DNA of 64,000 bases from Neelides folsomi (Eukaryota; Arthropoda; Collembola; Neelipleona; Neelidae): positions 1-64,000 of the forward strand of contig JAQGBZ010000261.1 in NCBI GenBank assembly GCA_034687125.1. Reading direction: 5' to 3'. This document shows, in pieces, positions 1 to 11,400 of this stretch. Made by a program: the position numbers and the translations under genes. The notes under the pieces were generated by a model. It saw only the letters and a list, made by a program, of their open reading frames with translations, searched no databases and had not been told where the DNA came from. How positions within the stretch are numbered: the stretch's first letter is position 1; each line of letters starts with the position of its first letter.

Positions 1-3000
1 GGTTGATGCATTTGATAGCATTTCATTCATATAAAAAAAACTAGAAATATAAGTGAAACGACAGAGATGTATTGAAGTGTAAATGTGACCATCACAAGTG
101 GTGTAAATAAAAAGTACCGTCACTGTATATGGTAATTTAGATATCTCGCACCGAATAATATCCCTCATAAAATCACATAATCATCTATGCAACTTTGGAA
201 TATCATTATACGTATGATTAAGCGTATGAGGTTATATTATCCTTGGCGTGAATACACATGTTTTACAAGTCACTTTTTACACGCAGAAATTTCTTAAGTT
301 TATTCCCCTCATAAACAATGAGTATTCAGTGTATTCATAAATACATACAAAATTCAAATTTTATCCAATTATTAATTATGAAAATAATCATCGTCCGACA
401 ATGTCTTAAAGTTGAATTTAAATTAAAAAATAAATACCAAGATATTCCTGACTTTCTCAACCATTATTAAAGGGACAGCAAAAAATATTTTAAAATATAA
501 TTTTACTTTTTGTTACGTAATCAGACATTTCCCAGAGTTGATTTTAATTGGTTTCACTTCTATACATATTTATTATAACATGTAATTTGTAATACATTCT
601 TCTGCTTTTTACATTCTAATTACAATAAAAGAATTTATCGCCTCTTTGACCTTTTATTAATTATCTCGTTGACTTGGTGGGCTGGAGTATTTGCACACTC
701 AATATTGACTCTTATCCAACATCGTGTCTTGCATTCTCATTATCCAAACATACATGATTGATTCCTAATCATTTAAATTTTCTATTCCACGATAGAGCTT
801 GAGCTCAAATCAAACAGCATTCTTTTTCAAACACGATTCATGCACAGACTGACAGTTTGCTGGGTTGTAATTAACTATTTGCAAATTGAAACTAATGTTT
901 GATTAGAAAAGTAAATTGCACTAAACATTAGATTAAATGCTTGGGTGCTTGCTCGGGTAAAAATAATTCTCAACAAAGTAGAAAAATGTATCTAACAAGG
1001 TTTATAATTGCCAACATGAGAAACTCCAGGCGTGCGCTGGGATGCAACAAATGTTTATTTTCTCATTTAAACGAGCGTTAATTGAATGATTCAATTAACG
1101 CTTCTTAAAATACTTTCCAGAACCAGCTCAATTATCAATGAAGAAGGAATTAAGAAAAGTGCGAATTAGAAGGCTCGTTCGAGCACAAGCAGAATGAACG
1201 AAGAACTTAACGAGATAAAGAATAGGAGCGGAGAGAAGGGGGAAATAACGTGCGTGAATATAAAACTTCACGAGTCTGTTCTGCGGTGCATGGGGAAACT
1301 TCCCCTTATAAGGATTGACATATTGAGCTCCGATGGGTGGAACCGACGGGCAAATCCACGGCCATTTTTGGTAAAAAATCCCTCCCAAAAATATCGATCC
1401 GAACCTGGGAGTGCCACCTCAATCCGGCCATCACTCTTCCGCAACCGAAAAAAGTTCCAAGTCACGAATCCACTAGAACCTTTCCATCATTTTACCATGT
1501 TGGTCTAATATGATTATGGGAATATTTAGAATAGCCTTTGCAAGTAAAATTCGCGTGTTGATTTCCCCCTCACTCTGCCTGATGCCTTTCTTCTTTTACT
1601 TTCCGCAAAAGGTAATTGTATTGTAATTAGAAGATGTATGAAGGCAAATGTAAGCCCTTCCCCGTCCACCTGTCACGTTTCTTTCTTTCCGGCAACCCCC
1701 CTTTACATGAATTGGAAACAAGGGACTCCATTAATAAAATATAAGATGGAAAGTGCAATTTCCTTACACTTTTTTCAGTAGGGAGCTCAAAGATGAAATT
1801 ATTTACGAAGGCCATTAAAGAGATTAAACTCATCCATTTACTTCCACTGTCAAAATAGTTCCTCTTTCTGAGCTATATTATCGTTCTTTTTCATTCTCAT
1901 GATATCCCTCCTTATCTTCTTTAGTACTTTTAATTTTGTTTATAAATTATTTAAGAACCTTTTTGATAGCTACAACTAAAACATTATTAAACAGAACATT
2001 ATGAAATTGTATAAAAATTATACAATTATTCTTTTATGATACATCGTTAAATTCCATTATGTTTATTTACTTTATAAGGCTTATAAACGAGCCCAATTCT
2101 GCATTTATTTTACAATTATAATCATCATAAAAAAGTTTTATATTATTTAAAAATACGAGTACTCGTAGTTGTAATAGTTGATTTCTTCAATAACAATAAA
2201 TTGTATCAAGATATAAAGTAAGTGTTTTCATGTTTTACATTACAATTACAGGGGATAAGAATGAAGAATAAAACCTTAACAAATTGCCTTCATTCTTCCT
2301 TCATTTCTCTTTCTCAAACTTCAAACGGAAGGAGATGAAAGAGAATTTCCTTCGTTTCACTCAACTTCCTTTTCAACTTGTTTTCCAATTGAGTAAAAAA
2401 AGATTTGATCAGACTCTTCTTCCTCTTATCATTAGCCCATTCTCTTGAAAGGAAGTGAAAGAACGTGTACACGGTGGAAGAATGAAAAGTTTACAACTCA
2501 AATGACACCTCAGACAAACTTTTGTTTGAGTTCTTAAGTATGATTTAAAAATTTGACACGTCCCGATGTCATTAATGTACAGCACATCCCTTCCACTAAT
2601 CATCCTCTGCATACTTGATTGTTGTAAGGATGCTTCTAAGCGTGCTTGAGATTCATTCTGATTTGATTGAGTATAAAAAAGACCTTCGTTTTGGTCTGAT
2701 CGTCCTGTGTGGAGGAAGTGGAAGTGTGTAAATTGTGATTGCGGGGGATGTTCGAATTTGGGGTTTATGAAGTAAAGGGAGTTTGAAAGGAGGCAGAGAC
2801 GAGTGTGATTCTCATTAGAGGATCACACCCCTTTTGGAAAAAAATTGAGCCATAACTCTCTCGGAGGAAGTACGGGACTGTCGCGGAGGAAAATATATGA
2901 CCAAAACACCCTCTTCACACACACATTAACGTGGAGGGTTTAATGCATCTCACCATTTGTAATCAAGGAAATTATAGGGTAGATATGGCTAGTAAAAATT

Positions 3001-5112
3001 CCTTGGCCATAATGGTGAAATTGTCATGCCTCACAAATTATCTGCTTTTGTGTCATGTAAGTATATTAGTAGTTAATTACCTCTTTATAATTGCAATTTT
3101 ATTTCTGGATGGAACCATGCATCAACCATGAAAAATAAGAGATAAATGTCAAATGGGAAAACTCAAATAGTTGTTTGAAAAAAACGAGATATTTGATAGT
3201 GATTAGACCCAGGTTTGGCACTGATGAATTGCTAATAAAGTTATAACATGGAATTTTTTTTAATTGAAATAACATCGACTGATCGTATCAAGACCTGGAG
3301 GAATTTAACAAATACTTAAGGAACAGTAATTTTAGATTGTGGGGGATAGGATATGTAATTAACCATTAAATAAAAATTTAAAGAACGATTCACCTCGACC
3401 ACCCAACGAGTCACATAACTGGAACTATCGATAATCCTAGGTTAATGAAATTACCTACCCTAAGGTAAATCATTGTGAAACAATCTAATATTTCAGGAAA
3501 AGCTTGTTATTCCATTATATAACTCAAGTGCTTAAAATATGTTTTAACCTTAAATAGTTTGTAATACAAGAAAGTTTAAAAAAAGTTAATTCCATTAATC
3601 CCGATCACCCTGAATACTTTCCTACATTCTTTAAAGACAAGAACATTCTGCATTTTTCTCTATTGCCAATAAAAGCATGCTTTCATTATTTTTCATGTCG
3701 AGAATATAATATTGTATACCTTTAGGTAATCATCATAAAAATGTTTTCCAAATGGATTAGTATAGAAAGCAAGAATGACTTTGTTTTAGCATCATTGTTT
3801 GAGCAAGTTCTACGTTAAATAACTAACATGTTTTGAGAGTTGCAATTGTAACAGAAGCTTTTGTGGCTCGGGTCTCGCATCATAACTCTTTTCAGAAGTT
3901 GAAAAAGCGTAGTGGAATAATTGAAAAATAATTTTTTATTCTCATGTTTATAACTATGCAGGTGGATTGTGTAAATTCATTTGAATAATAGTATTACTTT
4001 TACTTTAATGCTAGTTTGAACCAAATAAATAAAGTATACTTTGACTATGTGCATACATTGTATCTTGTTTCCTCTTGTCATTTGTGTGATGAACGGATTA
4101 ATAAAATTTAATCCATTCTGACTCCTGAATAATTATATTTAAATGATTTTCCTCTATCATGTGAATATTTATTATTCAAATGGAAATTAACAGATAAGCT
4201 GATTACTTCTCCACCATCTCATATAACAACTTCTCTATGAGAGGTAACTTTGTTTCCCCTTAACTAATATTTATGACATGGAGAGGAGGAGAAAGAATTT
4301 GCATATTGAATTACGATCGAGCTTTTGATTGTTCATTTTATTAGAAGACTCAAAGATTCGAGATCAGTTACAAAGTTCCGAAAGAGTCAAGTGGCTTCTG
4401 AAGAAGCCAGTCGCCGTATTATCTATTGACCATCAAGGCAAATAAAAAAGACGACTCACTTTTTACCTTTAAGAATGAAGTACGAGTTCGAGTATTACGG
4501 ATTCATAAACACATTAATAAGATAGAAAGTCCCATAAATTATTCACCAACTTGATTTTATCTTTCTTCCTACATTACGTACCAACAGTATTACTAGCTGC
4601 AAAAAATACCATTTTACTCGTTATTAGGTTTCATGTAATTTAAAGAGAAAACACGTCTACTCGTCATAATTTTTCATTATTAAATAGTAAAAAAATATTT
4701 GGTAAATTCTGAAAAACTTCATGCATGCATGAGTTCCAAACCCTACAATCGGTGTTTTAAACCGGTCTGAATATTTTACTTTTTTCATCTTGATATCAAT
4801 TGATTGATATATTGATAATTTGATAACTGATGTGAAAAAGTCCAGTTCCCCTTAATAAGGACCTAGGTTCAATTGATGACTTCTTGTTCGTTAATTTTAT
4901 ATACTAGTTGTAAAAAAATCCTGTCACTTAATTCGAGCTTGTACCATGAAATTACTTTCGTGTGAAAAAAATCAAGAAGGTTTCTGGACTCCTAAATTGT
5001 TGAATTTTATCAGACAATTTAAAAGTAAACTTATTTTAAAAATCTTGGGTTTATTGATTTTTTAAAGTGAAACTGAGAAAAAATTATATTCTTATTCATT
5101 TTTTTATATCAG
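1..5112. other. Intergenic, no gene recognised
   Basis: AT-rich sequence with only short open frames that lack codon structure, splice context or recognisable motifs. A perfect 13-bp inverted repeat lies at 1074-1102 and is listed separately. I see no tRNA, rRNA or transposase-like translation here. Distal regulatory sequence for the PEPCK gene downstream is possible but cannot be shown. Confidence 0.6.
1074..1102. repeat. Perfect short hairpin
   Basis: Arms of 13 bp (1074-1086 and 1090-1102) are exact reverse complements around a 3-nt loop. The stem is AT-rich with GCG/CGC near each outer end. It has no poly-T or gene context that would make it a known element, so its function is unknown. 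Confidence 0.8.
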
Positions 5113-5188
<76 letters not shown>

Positions 5189-5218
5189 GTAATAATAATT
5201 TTTAATAATAATAATAAA
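5113..5218. repeat. (TAA)n microsatellite
   Basis: About 100 bp of TAA/ATA trinucleotide repeats, nearly uninterrupted to about 5188 and then broken by a few substitutions. A typical eukaryotic microsatellite in intergenic DNA, likely to vary in length between individuals. Confidence 0.97.
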
Positions 5219-6185
5219 CCAATTTACCTGTATACCAATTAAAGACTATACTATGCATATCTTTAATAAGCCAGGCTTTCCGAACGTTATCAGCCAATTA
5301 GCTTTCTCTTGCTACAATAAAACGTAAATGATTCCATTAGATTTGAATCATTTGAGAAATCCATTAGTAAAATGTATTGTTAATTTCCTCCTCAATAAAA
5401 ACAACCTTTTCTCTCCTTCATTCTTGACAATTGGTAAGATTAAAGTGGATGGAAGTGGTCTATATAAAAGATTCTCTAATCTACACCTTGTATCGTACAT
5501 TCCTTAGCAGAATGTATTGCTTTCCTCGTCAATTCAACCAAATGATGTTATTCCTTAATTACTCGAAATGCAATTTAGATAGCGAATAAATAACATGCAA
5601 AAGGAAATAACCCCAACTTGAAACTCAACTTATTTGGACTTTACGTAATTATCGAATCTAATTCCTACTGATATATTTGCTGATTAATCATGCTTAAAAA
5701 CAAATAAGAAGATGCTTAAATAAGTAATTTCGTATTTAAATCGTTAAACCAAATCCCAGATCCAAAAATTATTTCTTTATAATCCTTCTTAATTGACCAT
5801 TAAAGAAATTAAAGTTAAAGCCATTAATTATTTAATCACCAATAAAGTCTCGTCGTTTTGATACATTTAGGAATCAAGTTAAAACTTGAATTAATTACCG
5901 AGTTATTTGAGCGATTTTGTAACGACAAACGCATGCAGCTTTGTGTTAAAATGTAATTGACTTCATGGTTAAAGTGAGAAAATGTGTTGGGTTCTTTTAT
6001 TTAATGCGCCACCGATGCCGTCTATGATGTTTGGATTTTGTGGAGGGATTTATAGGAATAGATGGCAGGGTCGACTTTATTCCTTTGCGTGAAGTTCGTG
6101 TTTTCGTGCTAAATCATCCGATCCGAGAAATCTGGTTCGTGAATTTCGGTTTGCGAATTCGGAGATTTTCGGAGCGCCTAGGAGT

Positions 6186-6193
6186 CGACGTCA
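6186..6193 (-). promoter_or_regulatory. CRE-like octamer
   Basis: Reads TGACGTCG on the minus strand, 7 of 8 matches to the cAMP response element TGACGTCA. The identical octamer recurs at 7791. Both lie upstream of PEPCK, a gene with a known CRE in mammals. Functional use here is inference. Confidence 0.3.
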
Positions 6194-7790
6194 GGAGCTG
6201 AGGAAGAAAAGTTCCTCGTGACCTTCAATCACTTCCGCAGACGGTAATTTTTTCATTTCTTTCTTTCTTTCTAATATTGACAAATGAAACAGTATTGACT
6301 CGCGTAGTTCATATTTGCCGAAATTATCCAACTCATGCATTCCATTGATTTCATTGTTCATTCATTTCATTGCAAGACATTTGCTCAGATTTCGTTCATA
6401 TATTATGGAAAATATCATTTATGAGTTATTACTTCCTCAAATTTGATCGATCGTGTTCGGTTTTATCTCATTAGGTAGCCATGTATTTATTTATTCATCA
6501 CAACTCTCATTTTTTGCCAATAAACACGCATATTTAATGTACTTGTTATGTACTTGTTATGTACCCATCATGTAATGGTGCACGATACACATATGAATAT
6601 ATTATTAAAGGGCAACTTAATTTACTCATATACTGACTTATCATATATGACAAATTTTTGATTGAAATTTTACTAATTCTTTCCAAAAGTAAAAGGAAGT
6701 AATTTTTTTTTAACTATTGTAATTCATTTTCACAACTTATCCTCAGATTTACATATCTCAAAGACAGTTTGGTCAATATTCTTTAGATAATAAATAAACT
6801 CCACATTCAGTGTGCGTCATATAGCCAACTTAAGTGATTAAGAATAAGTAAATCGGCTTCATTTAGATATATCCACATGCATCCGGTTCAATTGTTTTTA
6901 GCCAGAATTTGCGATAACCGATAACTATGAAGGAGAGAGCCATGAATACGAGGGTCTTTATTGGAATGAACTCATTGTTTATATTTAAAAGTTTAGGTGT
7001 AAATAATGTTCTACAAATTTCTAGCTTGCTCATCACATCTGGGTATTGCATCAACAAATTCGAGGAGCATAATTAATTGTCATACATTTTTATACCAAAT
7101 CTCCTTATCTGTTCATTCATTGTCTGAGTATTTTACGAGAGAATTTCCAATGACTCCCAACTTCTCTCAATGCAATGCATAAACGAAACTTGCTATCAGT
7201 ACACATATTATTGTAGGGAGCATTTGAGAGAAATTAGATCATTACGTAGTTAGAGTTTGGGAAGCCAATACAGATTGAGGGCAATGAAACACGAGTACGA
7301 AAACTATTGAATATTAACATGCGTATAATACGAGTTATTTAAATACTTATTACGAGTATTATTATCCTTTTATTTAATATTTTGCAACGGTTTCCCAAAA
7401 ATCGAACAGGCGTTGATAGCTCTTAATACCAATTACTATTTGCTAATTGGCATTATAAAACCATTTTAAACGACGCTACATTTTAGTTTTATATAATCCG
7501 AGCATACTATCGTCTCATCACTAGCAGTTGTTTTTACAATCATTCGAGAAGGAGCGCAATTTTAAATGTGGTTTTAATCCTCATAATGAGTAAATCTTGC
7601 AGGTCAAAGATAATCCAATATCAAATAGGGGACACGATCGAATCATTTGAGAAATATATAAGAAGGCATTGAAAATTCTGGTAATGTGGGACTGAGCTCC
7701 TTTATGCAATTTGGATCATCATAAGACGTAGAGAGCCGGAGAGAGGTGAACTGGTAGAGAGAGAGTCAAAGTCTTGTGACTTTTCATCAA

Positions 7791-7798
7791 TGACGTCG
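7791..7798 (+). promoter_or_regulatory. CRE-like octamer
   Basis: TGACGTCG, 7 of 8 matches to the CRE consensus, about 0.7 kb upstream of the PEPCK start codon. A third variant, TAACGTCA, lies at 8000-8007. CREB/ATF control is a guess drawn from mammalian PCK1. Confidence 0.35.
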
Positions 7799-8050
7799 GC
7801 TTACACACACCCCAGATAAAGAAAAGCATATGGATTTTAACCGTTCAGTTATTCATTATATCACTCATCCTCCTCCCTTAGCATCCAATCATTTCAATTC
7901 ACATCTGCGACGTAATTTGAGGTCAATTCATACAAATAACGTTGAAGATTTCATTGATCCTACTAAAGGATTATTGATTAAATGAACAATGGATTGTAGT
8001 AACGTCATGTACCTCGTGATAGCCCACAAACTGAAAGTTTTAAATGGCAA

Positions 8051-8057
8051 TATAAAA
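8051..8057 (+). promoter_or_regulatory. Possible TATA box upstream of PEPCK
   Basis: TATAAAA, followed about 20 and 44 bp later by two arthropod-type initiator cores (TCAGT at 8070 and 8094). The spacing is not ideal for either. This would give a leader of about 0.4 kb before the PEPCK start codon. The TATA element at 8345 is the alternative. Confidence 0.3.
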
Positions 8058-8344
8058 AGGAGTTCTTATTCAGTTTCCGTCACATTCTCTCATTCAGTTT
8101 CGAGGACGGATCAGAGGAAATTTGTTCCTTGTTCAGGAAGGTAGGAAAAGTTAGGATTTAAAAGGCATTTGAACACCTTGGGCAACTCAGGGGAGTGTAA
8201 TTGAAAAAAGGTCTTGGAAATCTGTGGTTGGCTGGCTCGGAAGGCGTGTACACCTCATTATAACTATATCTTTTAAAAGTAAAGGACTATGGTGGTGTGT
8301 TAAAGCCAAGGCATGCTCATTCTTAAGACACGTTACGGACTCTC

Positions 8345-8352
8345 TATAAATA
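8345..8352 (+). promoter_or_regulatory. TATA box candidate for PEPCK
   Basis: TATAAATA lies about 140 bp upstream of the PEPCK initiator ATG at 8485. It would place transcription start near 8376-8381, giving a leader of about 105 nt. Position and consensus fit a core promoter; no transcript evidence is available. Confidence 0.4.
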
Positions 8353-8484
8353 TGTGAGGTCGGCCTGTGAAAGTCCTTTTCAACTTCTGACGGGACAGGG
8401 CAAGGAGTTTCTCTTTGCGTCTGGTGTTGGAGTTGCTGGAGAACACGAACTTTCAATCCCATACAACTCAAGGATCTTTCTATC

Positions 8485-11400
8485 ATGGCAAATGTGCTTA
8501 GGCGAGCGGCGTAAGTACATTAAATTTTTATTAATTTTTAATTCCTTTTACATTTATTTATAGAGTATATTAGATAGGAGTATTAATGCTAGACCTACCT
8601 GTATTTATGTATTTTTTTAACATTAGAAAACTTTTTTGTTGCTGTCTAACATTAAGTATATACATAAATAGTAAAAGTTTATGATTTGGGCAATTTACTT
8701 AATGTTAGTAGAATTTGAGGATACATATTATTATTATATCCAAAATATTTGTAGTTATCACAAGAGTTAATGTGTGAAGAATCATGAACAAATTTTATAA
8801 GAATTAATTATTTTTCGTATGACATACCTACAATATTTATCATACTAATCAATAGATTATTATGAAGATAACTTATGTACCTAGGTATGTAATGTGTCAA
8901 TAGATCAAGTTTATTGTGATATTTATAATAGGTATTTGAGTATTTACCAGTTTACTGAAGAAATACATAATAAATTGAAATCATCGTTTATTTATTGAAT
9001 GGGATTATGTGAGGTATTTATCTATATATGGTACACATTGTAAAGTAATACACTGTTTCAATTAACCTTGTTTTAAGTTTGACTTTACCTCAAATTCTTT
9101 CTGATCCCTTCATTCTTTAGAACATTCTTAGACCCTTTACTTGACTAGACCCTTCTACACCCTTGAAGAAACAATGGGAAAACCTTGAAACCCATAACAG
9201 TTTTCTTTAGAATTTTCAAAACTTCTTATAAATACCAATTTCTTCATACTTACATTTAGATGAGATAAAATTACTAGCTAAGTATTTTCTATAGTGCACT
9301 TATTATCTCACAAGCCTTCTTTTCTAACGCTAATTTTTTAAAAAAAATCTAAAAGAAGCTTGTGACCTTCATTAGACATTATATTTATTAATTCCCAAGA
9401 ATATGCATCGACATACACAATCTCTCAATTTAAGCGATCATTTTTCTTTAGCTAAGCTTGTTAAGCTTATTTGCCGCATTAATTAAGAGTAACATCGTAA
9501 ATTGATATAATTCACAAGTTAATCGATATTCACTGGTATTATTAACTTATTGTAATACAGACATTTGTAGACCTTTAACTATGCAAATACAGGAGTGCAG
9601 TTTTTCTAAGTATTTTCTAAAGAGGAAAAAGGGACTGAATAAATAATGCAACGAGAATGTTAGAAGTGTATTGATTATAAGAAAAATGTAAGAAAGACAA
9701 TTGGCACGATGATCATATATGTGGAGACCTTGAAGAACTTCTCCTTTCATCTTCTAATGTTTCCCAGCCTCTTTCCTTTGCTAACTATAAATACTCTTTT
9801 GATATTTAACTGTCGTGAAGACGAGTCTTCCGTCCAACTTTATAAATTTAGATCCTCGCACTTCATACTGCTGCTCCATTTCCCTAATATCCTATTTACT
9901 TACTCCACGTTTAAGACCAAGGTTCATATCAAATTACTTAAAATGTATTTGGAAATTCTTAGAACTAAATAAAAGTAAGAATAATAGTTGTTAATTTATA
10001 ATGTACTTCAATAACATTACCTTTATACGATATACATCAAATAACATCAACATATAAATCTGATATGAATTTTCTGTATAAGCAATTAAAATCGTTTATA
10101 TTATACATATACATACATACCACAATATAAGTATATGTAAATATATTATAAAATAATTATATTTATGTATTTTTATACTTTGCTTACTTACGTCACAATC
10201 TTGTAAGGAAAGGATTTTTAAAAAAGAATAAAAATACTTTGTCAAAGAACAAGGTCTCCAATCGAATGCATGTTTAACTCTTAAAAGAATGCATAACCAA
10301 TAAAGGCTTATTTATGGTTGCCAATATTGCTTATTTGAAAATGCCTTGAAATCACTGGGGGCCATTGAAATGAATTACATACTTTTGCTCGTTTTGCTCC
10401 AAGTAGAGTTCTTTTACCTTATTCACAACCATCGACCTATGATTACTTTTATCGACTTCTTCTAGGTTAAATTTAATTGTTAGTTAAATACGCATCACAT
10501 AACGATTTAACCTCAAAGTTTTGACGGTCAAGACTATTCTGATCCTCGAGTTATTATGTATTAAAACGCATTTTGTGTTAATTCTAACATTTGAATTCTA
10601 ATTGCTCATTATTGCTAAAATTAGTATGCATTATAATTGCTATTAATTGTAAGTATAAGTACTATTATAATTACTACCTGTAATTAGTATTTTAGTTATT
10701 GTTTCACAAATCACAGATACTTTTATGTATATTCGAATGCGGCCTGTAGATTTTATCAATAATGAAACAACAACTCATGTCACTTGCATCCAAAAATGGA
10801 CTTTGAATTTTGAACTTTTTCTCATTACAAATCATCCGTTTTCTTAAATAGATTAAACACTTAATTATATTAAATAGTAATGTTGAAATTAGAGCCATAA
10901 AGATAATAAAGTCCATGCTAACTATTTGAACAGAACGTTGGGCAAATCGAACCTTTGACCCATGAAATATAGTAGATGCAAAAGATTATCTAAGCAGTCC
11001 TTATTCAACAGCAAGACATTTATACGAATACAATATTGAATCTCAATTGCAGCAGAGCAGAGTACATATTATATAAAATACATAGGTATTATATTATGTA
11101 TTATATTAAACCTCCATGTTAAGAGACATTTGCGATAAGCGTGAGGACTTTATGTAACAAGCTGTTGTAGCATCAAAAAAACTTACGTATGACTTTTCTT
11201 CACTCACTATTGGGAGAAAAAGGGAGGCGTGGAGCGATCAGAAATATCACCTTATGTAAATAACTGGAATGTTCCACTTCAATGCCTTTTTATCACTTTT
11301 ACTCTAAGAAAAGGCTCATACCGTATTGGTACGATTTTTGTCCCCGGATATAATTAAAAATGTTACCTCCGACCCACGGATATAAATCGGGCACCGGATA

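Larger units (their letters stand above)
5219..8344. other. Upstream region of the PEPCK gene
   Basis: No coding sequence recognised. The part from about 6.0 to 6.25 kb is less AT-rich and ends at a plausible splice donor (GTAATT after 6242), so it could be an untranslated leader exon. Three CRE-like octamers (6186-6193, 7791-7798, 8000-8007) and a TATA-like element (8051-8057) lie in this stretch and are listed separately. The link to PEPCK rests on position alone. Confidence 0.4.

Noticed and set aside
1194..1508. 104-codon open frame on the plus strand, with overlapping minus frames
   Set aside because: No motif, no splice context, and overlapping frames of similar length on the other strand; likely chance.
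8187..8486. 99-codon minus-strand frame over the PEPCK leader
   Set aside because: Antisense to the inferred 5' UTR, with no recognisable domain.
9709..9972. 87-codon open frame in PEPCK intron 1
   Set aside because: Low-complexity Phe/Leu-rich composition typical of AT-rich noncoding DNA.
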